Below, in pieces: positions 27,918-36,891 of a stretch of 64,000 bases of DNA. The stretch is taken from NCBI GenBank assembly GCA_036567785.1, contig DATCTV010000002.1, positions 123,487 to 187,486 of the forward strand, in the 5' to 3' direction. The DNA comes from Desulfomonilia bacterium (GTDB lineage Bacteria > Desulfobacterota > Desulfomonilia > UBA1062). Numbering within the stretch: the first letter of the stretch is position 1; every line of letters starts with the position of its first letter. The notes under the pieces are model-generated. The model was not told where the DNA came from. It searched no databases and worked only from the letters and a program-made list of their open reading frames with translations. A program made the translations under genes and the position numbers.

Positions 27918-28411
27918 ATATTCTCGATATTGTCGTAATCATCATTATGGCATATTGCATTATCAGAGGATTGATGCTCGGGCTCTTAAACAGCATATCT
28001 TCATTTGTTGCAATTGTAGCCGGTGTTATACTGGCAAAAAGATATTATATAGTTGTTTCGGATTTTCTCAGAAAGATTACATTACCCGACTTGCATGGCG
28101 TTTTATCCTATCTGCTGGTTTTCATATTATTTTTTATAGCAATCAAATTAATCTTCTTTCTGGCAAAAAAAATATTCTCATCTACTGGCCTGACGACTTT
28201 TGACAGAATTCTTGGTGTTTCTCTTGGCTTTTTAAAAGGCATTCTAATTTCTGGAATATTAATAACAATAGTCCAGGTATCCATGCCCCCCAAAAGCAAT
28301 ATAATCATCAAATCTGTATTATTGCCGTATTATAATAAAGCCATGCAAACTACCGGATTGGTACCAAAGGATTTTATTAAATATTATAAAAATATAAGAG
28401 AATATTATTGA
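27914..28411 (+). CDS. CvpA family membrane protein
   Basis: A 165-residue inner-membrane protein with four predicted helices. It has NILDIVVIIIMAYCIIRGLMLG at the start and the family element LTTFDRILGVSLGFLKGILI near residue 95. CvpA was named for colicin V production, but its wider role appears to be in envelope or stress physiology. The start is GTG, overlapping the preceding stop by four bases. The next gene begins at a TTG inside its stop region. Confidence 0.88.
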   Translation: MNILDIVVIIIMAYCIIRGLMLGLLNSISSFVAIVAGVILAKRYYIVVSDFLRKITLPDLHGVLSYLLVFILFFIAIKLIFFLAKKIFSSTGLTTFDRILGVSLGFLKGILISGILITIVQVSMPPKSNIIIKSVLLPYYNKAMQTTGLVPKDFIKYYKNIREYY

Positions 28412-29553
28412 AGATAAGCCACTCAATAATGACTGTAAATGCCGTATGGAAAGGTTTCAGAAACGGCAATGGATTCTTGTGGACAACAACCTTGACATAT
28501 ACGACATTGTTTGCCCTTGTACCACTATTTGCAATCGCTTTGTCACTTTTCAAGTTGTGGGGAGGGTTCTCGATTATCCAGCAAAGTCTTTTACCAATAA
28601 TCTCCGACTTCCTGGATCCTTCACAGAAAATTCAAGTAATGCAGTATATTCAGAGTTATGTTGACAATATAAAGGCAGGGACGCTGGGTACAATCGGCAC
28701 ATTTATATTTATACTTGCCTCAATTCCATTATTTCTTGGAGTTGATGATGCGATAAATTCGCTTTGGGGAAAGACAGACACAAGACCTGCTTGGCTTAAA
28801 TTTGCGATCTGCTGGTCATTAACAACGCTCGGACCGATCGCAATAGTAGTCATACTAAGTGTTTTGTCATTGATTGACAGGGTTTTCCCGGAACTTTCAA
28901 TTATCCTGAAATCGGTGAAGGTAATAATGTTAATATTCATAATATTTATTTTATTTATGATATACAAGATAGTTCCGAACACCAGGGTTAAAAACAAACC
29001 GGCTTTCATCGGTTCTTTTATCAGCGGGATTCTATGGATATTTTCATACAATCTTTATCAGGTATACATGAGACATGCCACATATTCTTTCAATATATAC
29101 GGTTCTTTGGGAGCAATACCGGTTTTTCTTTTATGGATTTATATCAACTGGCTCATCCTTCTCCTGGGTGTACAAATAACAAAACAAATACAGTACCCCA
29201 ATATCACAGGTGACATGTCTTCAATAACACCCACCGACAGATTCTGTGCGGCAGTCGATATTTTCAAATATATATTCTTAGGTATGTCCAAGGGTGTGTA
29301 CTATGATGAAAGCAAATTAATTAATATATTGCCATTTCCTCCTGAGGTATCATCATCAACATTATCGATGTTAAATTCCTCAGGGCTTCTGCAGACAAAC
29401 GGCAGGATACTTCTACCAACCAAGGGCATGAATGAAATAATGGTAATCGATATGCTCCATATTTTTATGGGACATATCGAAAATGAAATAATAGGAAAGT
29501 ATTCAATTGATCTTGCAACTATAAACCAATATTCTCTCAAGGACCTCAAGTAG
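28408..29553 (+). CDS. YihY/BrkB family inner-membrane protein
   Basis: A 381-residue protein with six or so membrane helices. It matches YihY (formerly misnamed RNase BN): FLWTTTLTYTTLFALVPLFAIAL, IASIPLFLGVDDAINSLWG, and YSFNIYGSLGAIPVFLLWIYINW. A C-terminal soluble tail of about 100 residues (winged-helix-like) follows. The molecular function is unsettled; a transporter or envelope role is suspected. The start is TTG at 28408, overlapping cvpA by four bases. It ends five bases from the convergent TIGR02300 gene. Confidence 0.9.
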   Translation: MKISHSIMTVNAVWKGFRNGNGFLWTTTLTYTTLFALVPLFAIALSLFKLWGGFSIIQQSLLPIISDFLDPSQKIQVMQYIQSYVDNIKAGTLGTIGTFIFILASIPLFLGVDDAINSLWGKTDTRPAWLKFAICWSLTTLGPIAIVVILSVLSLIDRVFPELSIILKSVKVIMLIFIIFILFMIYKIVPNTRVKNKPAFIGSFISGILWIFSYNLYQVYMRHATYSFNIYGSLGAIPVFLLWIYINWLILLLGVQITKQIQYPNITGDMSSITPTDRFCAAVDIFKYIFLGMSKGVYYDESKLINILPFPPEVSSSTLSMLNSSGLLQTNGRILLPTKGMNEIMVIDMLHIFMGHIENEIIGKYSIDLATINQYSLKDLK

Positions 29554-29558
29554 CTGTA

Positions 29559-29873
29559 CTATTCATCATCAGCCATTTCTTTCTCTTCTTCTATAACCTC
29601 TGCATTCTCTTCAAGAATCATGTCTTCAACGTCAAGGGTGTATTCCTCAACATCTTCCTCTCCATCCCTGAAGATATCGACTCCATCAATATCTGGTCTG
29701 ACATCTGACCGCCCTTTTCCAAGTGAGCGCTTTCTCTTGCGTTTGAGTATCTTCTTATTTTCCTCATTTGTCTGATCTTCACCGCATCGGGGACATACCG
29801 GATTCGGTTTATTTAAATCATAAAATTTACAGTTGCATTTATAGCATTTGTATCTCTTGCCGAGCTCTGCCAC
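29559..29873 (-). CDS. FYDLN-acid (TIGR02300) zinc-ribbon protein
   Basis: A 104-residue protein. The N-terminus has a zinc ribbon (YKCYKCNCKFYDLNKPNPVC, then PRCGED) containing the FYDLN motif. A basic stretch (KRKRKRSLGKGRSD) follows, and then a very acidic tail with over twenty Glu and Asp residues. This layout defines TIGR02300, a family of unknown function. The start is GTG, with GGAGG seven bases upstream. Opposite charges in the two halves suggest binding to nucleic acid or a basic partner. Confidence 0.88.
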   Translation of the reverse strand: MAELGKRYKCYKCNCKFYDLNKPNPVCPRCGEDQTNEENKKILKRKRKRSLGKGRSDVRPDIDGVDIFRDGEEDVEEYTLDVEDMILEENAEVIEEEKEMADDE

Positions 29874-30035
29874 AGGCTTTCCTCCGCTGATTTTTTGTTC
29901 TCACTATCAGCAACTCAATGATTACGTCAACGATAATTCTGCTTTCAGTTTGTTCCAATTAATATGAAATAAAAAATAGCGTACTATGACCAATCCATGA
30001 TAAATATTATATAATTCTATTAAAGGAGTTAACTC

Positions 30036-30797
30036 ATGATAAATTTTTCATTGAAAGATAAAGTTGCACTGATCACCGGCGCCAGCAGGGGGATTGGAGA
30101 AGAGATCGCGTTGACACTTGCACAGTTCGGAGCACACTGTATACTGGTAAGCAGAAAGGCGGAAGCCCTTGCACCAGTAAAAGATAGAATATCTTCGTCA
30201 GGAGGCGCAGCAGACATTATAGCCTGTCATGTAGGTGACTTGAATCAGATAGAGATCCTCTTCTCGGAAATAAAATCCAGATTCGGGCGTCTCGACATCC
30301 TTGTAAACAACGCTGCCACCAACCCTTATTTCGGGGATATGCTCGGGGCAGATGCTGGCATATGGGACAAAACCTTTGATGTTAATCTGAAGGGACCTTT
30401 TTTCATTACCCAGAAGGCAATAAAACTTATGATAGAAACAAATACAAAAGGTTCCATTGTCAACATATCTTCTGTCAATGGAATCAAACCAGCCCCTTTC
30501 CAGGGAATCTATTCGATTACAAAGGCAGGACTCATCGCCATGACAAAATCGTTTGCAAAGGAATTTGCCAGCAAGGGAATACGGGTTAACGCTGTTCTTC
30601 CCGGTCTTACCGAAACCAAATTCTCAAAAGCAATTATGGACAATGATTCAATATATGATTTTGCCGTGAAGCAGATTCCGATGGGAAGACATGCAAGTCC
30701 TTCCGAAATCTCCGGGGCAGTATTATATTTGGCGTCCGAAGCCTCAAGCTTTACAACGGGTTCATTGATTGTCTGTGATGGCGGAATGCTTGCCTGA
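30036..30797 (+). CDS. short-chain dehydrogenase/reductase
   Basis: A 253-residue classical SDR. The cofactor loop TGASRGIGEEIA, NNAAT, the Ser of IVNISSVNG, and the catalytic YSITK (Tyr and Lys near residues 155-160) are all present, followed by VLPGLTETKFS. The strong ribosome site AAAGGAG precedes the ATG. The closest families are FabG-like 3-oxoacyl reductases and glucose-dehydrogenase-like enzymes. The substrate is not determined. The PFK-2-like gene follows 9 bases later. Confidence 0.9.
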   Translation: MINFSLKDKVALITGASRGIGEEIALTLAQFGAHCILVSRKAEALAPVKDRISSSGGAADIIACHVGDLNQIEILFSEIKSRFGRLDILVNNAATNPYFGDMLGADAGIWDKTFDVNLKGPFFITQKAIKLMIETNTKGSIVNISSVNGIKPAPFQGIYSITKAGLIAMTKSFAKEFASKGIRVNAVLPGLTETKFSKAIMDNDSIYDFAVKQIPMGRHASPSEISGAVLYLASEASSFTTGSLIVCDGGMLA

Positions 30798-30806
30798 TTC
30801 GCTGTC

Positions 30807-32033
30807 ATGAACATCAAAGATGAAAAATTGTATATAGTTATGGTCGGTCTTCCCGGCAGGGGAAAATCGACTATAGCTCTCAGGCTTCAGGAAATGTTCA
30901 ACAACGATAATATGGCAACCAGGATTTTCAATAATGGAAGCCTCAGGAGGAAATACAAGAACCTGAAGAATTCATATTCAGCAGAATTTTACCACCCTCA
31001 GAATATCGAAGGTGTGGAACTCAGGAAAATGTTCGCTCAGATAAACATGGAAAGAGCCAGGGACTTTCTTTCAAACAAAGGCCAGATAGCGATTCTCGAT
31101 GCAACGAATGTCAGCAGGGAAAGAAGAGAGATGATCGAGTGCTTCCTTACGGATCATCCTGTTCTCTTCATCGAATGCATCAATGATGATGAGGATATTG
31201 TCAATCTCGGAATCATAGAGAAAACAAAATCAAAAGAATTTGAAAAGCTTTCCCAGAAGGAGGCCTTTCATAATCTGATGAAGAGAATCGAGTATTACAA
31301 AATGATATATGCCTCGCTTGAATCGGAGAGAAATATCATAAAGATCGACTCACTTCGCAACCGTATAATCAAGGAAAAAGTAATCGATACAATACCGCAT
31401 CATTCCCGCATCCGGGATTTCCTTGTAACTGATATGGTGAAGAACCTCTTCCTGATAAGACACACTGAAACCTTCTTCAACGTATCGGACCGTATCGGCG
31501 GTGATCCTTCTCTTACGCCTAAAGGAGAGGAACAGGCAAAATCCCTGGCCGCCTTTTTCATGAACAACAAAATATCTTATATTTTTACAAGCAATAAAAA
31601 AAGAACGATTCAGACTGCACAGCCGATATGCGAAAAACAACAGAACTGCACTATCATCCCGTTAAAGGAGTTTAATGAGATAGACGGCGGAATATGTGAA
31701 GGAATGAGCTATAACGAAATAAGGATAAAGAGGCCTGATATCTACCTCGCGAGAGAGGCTGACAAATTCAATTATGTCTATCCCGAGGGAGAAGGCTATG
31801 TCACAATGAAAGAACGCATTGAAATAGGAATAAAGAAAGCTTTTTTTCTTAACAGAAACTCAAACAATATAATGATTGTAGGACACAGGGCCGTGAATCG
31901 CATGATACTCTCTCATTTTCTCTATCGCAGGATGGAGGATGTACCATATATCTATGTGCCGCAGGACAAGTTCTATCATATTATTGCAACACAGGATAAA
32001 AAGCTTTTTCAGCTGAAAAAGTATACCAAGTGA
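30807..32033 (+). CDS. 6-phosphofructo-2-kinase / fructose-2,6-bisphosphatase homologue
   Basis: A 408-residue two-domain protein with the layout of eukaryotic PFKFB. The kinase half has the P-loop VGLPGRGKST (residues 13-22), NNGSLRRKY and AILDATNVSRERR. The phosphatase half has LIRHTETFFN with Arg218 and His219, RIGGDPSLTPKGEEQA, FNEIDGGICEGMSYNEI, YPEGEGY, and the second catalytic His360 in GHRAVNRMILSHFL. Almost every named element aligns with the eukaryotic enzyme; only RHG is changed to RHT. Such enzymes make and destroy fructose-2,6-bisphosphate. Bacterial members exist but are uncommon. It is probably co-transcribed with the SDR and M48 genes. Confidence 0.88.
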   Translation: MNIKDEKLYIVMVGLPGRGKSTIALRLQEMFNNDNMATRIFNNGSLRRKYKNLKNSYSAEFYHPQNIEGVELRKMFAQINMERARDFLSNKGQIAILDATNVSRERREMIECFLTDHPVLFIECINDDEDIVNLGIIEKTKSKEFEKLSQKEAFHNLMKRIEYYKMIYASLESERNIIKIDSLRNRIIKEKVIDTIPHHSRIRDFLVTDMVKNLFLIRHTETFFNVSDRIGGDPSLTPKGEEQAKSLAAFFMNNKISYIFTSNKKRTIQTAQPICEKQQNCTIIPLKEFNEIDGGICEGMSYNEIRIKRPDIYLAREADKFNYVYPEGEGYVTMKERIEIGIKKAFFLNRNSNNIMIVGHRAVNRMILSHFLYRRMEDVPYIYVPQDKFYHIIATQDKKLFQLKKYTK

Positions 32034-32809
32034 ATAGAATGCAAAAATCAGTCATATATATTCCAATATTTATCATTTGCGTATTTCTGAACGGTTGTGC
32101 AACTGCTCCGATAACCGGACGTTCCCAGCTCCTGCTGGTGCCGGAAAGTGATGAAATTGCACTGGGACTCAAGTCCTACCAGGAAGTACTCGCCAAAGCC
32201 AAGATATCCCGTGATCAGCAAGTCAATGCCCAGGTCAAGCGAGTAGGAACACGCATAGCCAGTGTAGCAGACCGCGAAGACTACAGCTGGGAATTTACTG
32301 TTATCGACGATCCTAAAACAGCAAATGCATTCGCCCTTCCAGGTGGTAAAGTTGCTGTCTTCACAGGTATTTTACCCTACACAAAAGACGATAACGGCCT
32401 GGCATTTGTTTTGGCCCATGAGGTAGGTCACGCCATAGCACGGCATGGAGGAGAACGGATGAGCGAACAGCTTCTCATCCAGCTCGGACAGCAAGGTCTC
32501 AATCTTGCGATTGCAGATAAAAGCCCGCAGGCCATCCAGGCCATTAATCTGGGTTACGGTCTGGGTACTACTGTCGGTGTGACATTGCCGTTCTCTCGAG
32601 CCCAGGAACTAGAAGCCGACTACATAGGCATCATTCTTATGGCCAAGGCCGGGTATGATCCCCGTGAAGCGCCAAAATTCTTCGAACGCATGACATCAGG
32701 GCAATCAAAGAAAACTATTGAATTTCTATCTACCCACCCGGCGGATGATCGGCGTATACAAAATCTCAAAAACCTTATACCCCAGGCTCTGCCTTATTAT
32801 AAACAGTAA
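32030..32809 (+). CDS. M48 family metalloprotease lipoprotein
   Basis: A 259-residue secreted zinc protease. The lipobox LNGC gives Cys23, so the mature protein should be lipid-anchored in the envelope. The metal site HEVGHAIARHG has His130, Glu131 and His134, and the third ligand is in ELEADYIGIIL. THPADDRRI marks the C-terminal element. It resembles periplasmic LoiP/YcaL and BepA-type proteases that remove damaged envelope proteins. The start is GTG overlapping the preceding stop by four bases; an ATG three codons later is equally possible. Confidence 0.92.
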   Translation: MNRMQKSVIYIPIFIICVFLNGCATAPITGRSQLLLVPESDEIALGLKSYQEVLAKAKISRDQQVNAQVKRVGTRIASVADREDYSWEFTVIDDPKTANAFALPGGKVAVFTGILPYTKDDNGLAFVLAHEVGHAIARHGGERMSEQLLIQLGQQGLNLAIADKSPQAIQAINLGYGLGTTVGVTLPFSRAQELEADYIGIILMAKAGYDPREAPKFFERMTSGQSKKTIEFLSTHPADDRRIQNLKNLIPQALPYYKQ

Positions 32810-32841
32810 ATCTTGAGAGACTATTCCAAAAGGAGAAGATT

Positions 32842-33345
32842 ATGAAAAATTGTGATCCCATCATCAGTTCCGAGACTCTGATAAACCGGATAAAAAAAGG
32901 TGCCTTCCTGACAGTAAAGGCTTCTGATTTGATGAATACCATGACAATCGGATGGGCCCTTGTCGGACACATATGGCGACGGAACGTCTTCATGGTTGCT
33001 GTACGCAACTCCAGGCACACCTTTTCCATCATTGAAAAGGCTGCAGATTTCACAGTCAGCTTACCTGAAGCCGACATGAAAGATGCCATAATGTTCTGCG
33101 GCTCCCATTCAGGACGGGACATTGACAAATTCAAGGCATGCAACCTTACCCCGGTGGCTGCCCAGCAGACAATTTCTCCTGTTCTTCAGATTCCAGGCCT
33201 GCATCTGGAATGCAGGATATGCTTCAAGGCACCTATGGATCCGGTTTATCTGGATCCTGCGTTTGATGACCTGTATCCGGCAAAGGACTACCATACCCTT
33301 TATTTCGGTGACATTGTCGCCTGTTACGAAACAGATACATTTTAA
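32842..33345 (+). CDS. flavin reductase family protein
   Basis: A 167-residue flavoredoxin-like or flavin reductase-like domain that binds FMN. Family features are NTMTIGWALVGHIWRRNVFM, the Ser/Thr-rich start, HTFSIIEKAADFTVSLPEADM, and GSHSGRDIDKFKACNLTPV. Related proteins act as FMN-dependent reductases in anaerobes. A strong AAAAGGAG ribosome site precedes the ATG. A distant paralogue lies at 62476. A hairpin follows directly downstream. Confidence 0.88.
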   Translation: MKNCDPIISSETLINRIKKGAFLTVKASDLMNTMTIGWALVGHIWRRNVFMVAVRNSRHTFSIIEKAADFTVSLPEADMKDAIMFCGSHSGRDIDKFKACNLTPVAAQQTISPVLQIPGLHLECRICFKAPMDPVYLDPAFDDLYPAKDYHTLYFGDIVACYETDTF

Positions 33346-33354
33346 ATAAAGCTT

Positions 33355-33385
33355 ATCCAGGACAGAGATGCCTTCTGTCCTGGAT
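33355..33385. terminator. bidirectional hairpin terminator
   Basis: A 12-bp perfect stem (ATCCAGGACAGA at 33355-33366 and TCTGTCCTGGAT at 33374-33385) with a 7-base loop lies between the flavin reductase gene and the convergent lipoprotein gene. T-rich flanks are short, so intrinsic strength is moderate. Confidence 0.7.
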
Positions 33386-33401
33386 CGTTGGACAAAAAAA
33401 C

Positions 33402-35282
33402 CTAAATAAGACCAAGGTATCGAACTATCAAATAACCAGCACTGAGAGAAGCGGCATCGTCATCAAAAGTTCCTATTGCGGTTATATAGCGTACATCATA
33501 ACCATTATATTCTTCCAGCTTGTCTAGAAATTTGGAGAAGTCAGTGTACCAGAAAAATGGGATTCCCTGCTGAACAATAAATATGCCGGAATTTGCTGAT
33601 TTAATGGCAGCCTGACCAGAAAAATCGGTCACGATGTTATCCACCAAACCTGCGCGGTACAGGAAATGGAATTTACCCAGTTGATCATAGTTCAGGATCA
33701 AACTGTTATCTGTTTGACTGAATGCTTTTTCATAAGCCGGTTTCCAGTTTACATGCATGAGACCGAGTGCTTTGGAGATGTTAATGAGTGTTGTGGCGTT
33801 AAAATCAGGATTGTCCGCGTGTCCGAACTGATTAACAAACCCCCAAACCTTTACACGGTTACCTGCTTTGACTTTCTGTAACAATGTATTGCTCGCTGCA
33901 ATTTTATATTTGTTGTAGTATGTACCTGCATTTGAAAAATTAAAGTCCTCATGCTTCATGCAATCGATAGTTTTTATCTCAACTTCCATGATGCCGGTGC
34001 TTTTCTTAGTCACAATGCCCCTCAAATGGGTCATCATCATGCGTACCGCATTTGCAGGTGCAATGGTGATCTCGCCATCTGCAGAATTATTTGCATTGCT
34101 GCTGCTGAAGAAGACCATAACACGCTGACCGACAGATATGTCATCTATTGAAAACGCAGATTGCGAAAACTGTCGACTCACTCTGGTGGAGGATTCATCC
34201 AGTTCTACTTTCGCAGTCTTGTAGAACTGAAGCCTGCCATCAGTATTAACAATGCTGACTCCTCGAATGGTTATAATATTACCGCTGCGGGCAGTTACAT
34301 TTCCATTTACAACATTATCCGAACCTTTCCATGGAACGCTTGAACCCACATAAACTTCCTGCGCGAGCAGATCATACGGGTTGACACTAAGCTCTCCCAG
34401 AACCAGTACCGAATCATTCATGTATTCAGATCTGGCAAGTTCGTTCAGACCATCGCTTCCCTGATAACTTTTTCCGTTGATAAAATATAATGTGCCGTCT
34501 CCAGTACTGACCCTTATCTTTCCAAAAAGACCATCACTGTTTTGTACCATGGGAATAAACGGTTTGATCTCGACATAAAAACGATTATTACTCCTTTGCA
34601 CATCACTCAACAAACCGCATACCCTGTGAGTATTGTTCTGAGGATTGAGATCGGCTATCAGCAACGGGCTTACAGTAAGAGTAAGATTGTCAAGATCCAC
34701 TTCGTTCGTCGCATCGAGATTGAAATCCAAGGCAAGGTGTCTGGGCACACCTGGCAGAATGACAAGCGATGACAGATTTTCTATATCTACGGTTACACTG
34801 ATCTGTTTGCCTTGAACTGCATTACCGTTATCATCAAGCAAGGTGATATTATGAGAATCAATCTGTTTTATATTCCCGCTGCCATCTTTTATCTTGATAT
34901 CCGCATTTGAATAATCAAGTGTCATGGTCGCTTTAGTATATACGCCAACAGGAATGGTGCAGGCTGTTACGAACTCTGTCATATCCGTATACTGGCTGAA
35001 ATCTACCCTCTGTTTAAGCGGCAGAGTTTCAACCTCGGCACCGAGATACTTCTTCAGGCTTATTGATACAATATCCACCGTATAGCTTGCAAAGTCTGAC
35101 GGCGCATCGGTAAGGCTTATATATACCGCACCGGTTCCTTCCTCTATAGAACCTGTTCCATCTCCACCGTTCCCGCCGCCTCCACCGCCACAACCTGATA
35201 TCATTGTCGCTAAAAAAAAGAAGATAACTGTTAATAAAGTAAATAAGTGATACTTTAAATTCCACGATATTTGCTTATTCAT
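33402..35282 (-). CDS. polyglycine lipoprotein with DUF4382 domain
   Basis: A 626-residue exported protein. The lipobox ISGC places the lipid on Cys31, followed by six glycines and a Gly-Asp linker. Residues about 48-195 match DUF4382 (GAVYISLTDAPSDFASYTVD onward), a carboxypeptidase-like or immunoglobulin-like surface domain. The long remainder is beta-rich with several DUF5666-like segments (GNVTARSGNIITIRGVSI, VKAGNRVKVWGF). A GGAGGTG site precedes the ATG. The ligand is unknown. It shares the Cys-polyGly start with the lipoprotein at 3425 but not its domains. Confidence 0.85.
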   Translation of the reverse strand: MNKQISWNLKYHLFTLLTVIFFFLATMISGCGGGGGGNGGDGTGSIEEGTGAVYISLTDAPSDFASYTVDIVSISLKKYLGAEVETLPLKQRVDFSQYTDMTEFVTACTIPVGVYTKATMTLDYSNADIKIKDGSGNIKQIDSHNITLLDDNGNAVQGKQISVTVDIENLSSLVILPGVPRHLALDFNLDATNEVDLDNLTLTVSPLLIADLNPQNNTHRVCGLLSDVQRSNNRFYVEIKPFIPMVQNSDGLFGKIRVSTGDGTLYFINGKSYQGSDGLNELARSEYMNDSVLVLGELSVNPYDLLAQEVYVGSSVPWKGSDNVVNGNVTARSGNIITIRGVSIVNTDGRLQFYKTAKVELDESSTRVSRQFSQSAFSIDDISVGQRVMVFFSSSNANNSADGEITIAPANAVRMMMTHLRGIVTKKSTGIMEVEIKTIDCMKHEDFNFSNAGTYYNKYKIAASNTLLQKVKAGNRVKVWGFVNQFGHADNPDFNATTLINISKALGLMHVNWKPAYEKAFSQTDNSLILNYDQLGKFHFLYRAGLVDNIVTDFSGQAAIKSANSGIFIVQQGIPFFWYTDFSKFLDKLEEYNGYDVRYITAIGTFDDDAASLSAGYLIVRYLGLI

Positions 35283-35570
35283 TCCCGCACCTCCAGTCTC
35301 TTTGATAATAATCTTTTCTCAGCGCTATGGTACTGCATTATCAGGCGACATGATCATGAAACAAGTGTTAACCACTAAGTTAAATCGTCATTGAACAGTT
35401 TGGAACAAAAAAGAGTTCAACCTGAATTGGAATCGTTTACAACTTGGTGTTTTTTAATATTATAGGTATTTTTAGTCAAGACAGGCATTCTCCTGTAAAA
35501 GTTGGGGAATAGATATAAAAGATGTCTTGTGCTACAATAACAGGAAACTAATTAACCGGAGGTAACCATC
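35283..35570. other. divergent intergenic region
   Basis: This 288-bp AT-rich region separates the DUF4382 lipoprotein from the alcohol dehydrogenase and must hold both promoters. I see the 10-bp exact palindrome CATGATCATG at 35349-35358 and a TACAAT -10-like hexamer at 35533 ahead of the dehydrogenase, without a convincing -35. No open frame with a ribosome site is apparent. Confidence 0.5.
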
Positions 35571-36806
35571 ATGTGGGCATTAAAAAAGGTATATTATCGT
35601 ATTTATCAGTTTGTAATGGGTTTCAGCATGAATTTCCTTCCCTGGATAGAACCCACAATCATTGACGGCAAGGACAGTATTAAAAAGCTTGCCAGTGTAA
35701 TCAAGGGTAAAGGCATCAAAAACGTTCTCATAGTCACTGATTCAGTTCTCATGGGACTTCATCTTCTTGATTCTCTTTTTGAGGCCCTTAAATCTGCAGG
35801 CATAAAATATTCACTGTATGATCAGGTTCAGCCAAATCCTACGATTGAAAACATCGAAGCGGCTCTTAAAATCTATAATGCGAATGGTTGTGAAGCCATC
35901 ATTGCCTTCGGCGGCGGTTCACCTATGGACTGTGCAAAGGTGACAGGAGCAAGGGTTGCACGTCCCAGTCGCTCGGTCGATGGAATGAGAGGCCTGTTCA
36001 AGGTTGGGCTTCCCTCGCTTAAAATGGGATCCATCCTGCCTCCGGTACTCTTTGCGATTCCCACGACAGCAGGAACCGGCTCTGAAACAACGATAGCAGC
36101 AGTCGTATCGAATTCTCAGACCCATGAAAAATCCCCCATCACCGACCCTGTTATCCGTCCGAGATATGCAGTTCTGGACCCGGCGCTGACTGAAGGTCTT
36201 CCACCACATATAACAGCGACCACAGGCATGGATGCCATGACCCATGCCGTCGAGTCATATATCGGAAAGTTTTATAACAATACAGAAACCCTCAAAAAAG
36301 CCATTCTGGCTGTTGAAATGATCTTCAATAATATTGAAAAGGCCTACAAGAACGGAAAGGACCTTGAAGCACGCGCCCAGATGCTGCTTGCAGCATATTA
36401 TGCAGGATATGCCTTTACTCGCGGCGGCGTCGGATATGTCCACGGCATCGGCCATAATCTTGGCGGCATGTACGGTGTCCCACATGGACTTGCAATGTCG
36501 GTTATCTTGCCTTACGTCCTTAAATGGTATGGTGAAGCCGCACACAAACCGCTTGCAGAACTCGCCGAGTTTGCCGGCATAGCAAAACCCGGCATGAATC
36601 AGGCTCAAAAAGCCAAGGCCTTCATCGAAGCCATCAAAGATCTGAACAGGAAATTGAACATCCCTGAAAAGCTTGATTGCATTAAAGATGAGGACATCCC
36701 GTTAATCGCCGAGCGCGCATTGCTTGAATGCAATCCGACATATCCTGTTCCAAAGATCATGAGCAAAGAGGATTGCATGGGAGTCATCAGATCAATCAAG
36801 GCATAA
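35571..36806 (+). CDS. iron-containing alcohol dehydrogenase
   Basis: A 411-residue group III alcohol dehydrogenase. The cofactor loop FGGGSPMDCAK and TAGTGSETT are conserved. The iron site is in TATTGMDAMTHAVESY and in YVHGIGHNLGGMYGVPHGLA, which supply the usual Asp and His ligands. These enzymes interconvert aldehydes and alcohols, or reduce related carbonyls, with NAD(P)H. The exact substrate is open. CCGGAGGT precedes the ATG. A strong hairpin terminator ends the transcript, so it is monocistronic. Confidence 0.94.
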   Translation: MWALKKVYYRIYQFVMGFSMNFLPWIEPTIIDGKDSIKKLASVIKGKGIKNVLIVTDSVLMGLHLLDSLFEALKSAGIKYSLYDQVQPNPTIENIEAALKIYNANGCEAIIAFGGGSPMDCAKVTGARVARPSRSVDGMRGLFKVGLPSLKMGSILPPVLFAIPTTAGTGSETTIAAVVSNSQTHEKSPITDPVIRPRYAVLDPALTEGLPPHITATTGMDAMTHAVESYIGKFYNNTETLKKAILAVEMIFNNIEKAYKNGKDLEARAQMLLAAYYAGYAFTRGGVGYVHGIGHNLGGMYGVPHGLAMSVILPYVLKWYGEAAHKPLAELAEFAGIAKPGMNQAQKAKAFIEAIKDLNRKLNIPEKLDCIKDEDIPLIAERALLECNPTYPVPKIMSKEDCMGVIRSIKA

Positions 36807-36826
36807 CGAATAAGATTAATTATCGG

Positions 36827-36857
36827 AAGAGGAACTGTTTAAAAGACAGTTCCTCTT
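36827..36857 (+). terminator. Rho-independent terminator after the alcohol dehydrogenase
   Basis: A 12-bp perfect stem (AAGAGGAACTGT at 36827-36838 and ACAGTTCCTCTT at 36846-36857) with a 7-base loop is followed by TCTTAT. It lies 20 bases after the dehydrogenase stop and could also act for the convergent CCG-protein gene. Confidence 0.8.
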
Positions 36858-36891
36858 TCTTATACAGACAATTTACTGTTTCAACTGCTGT

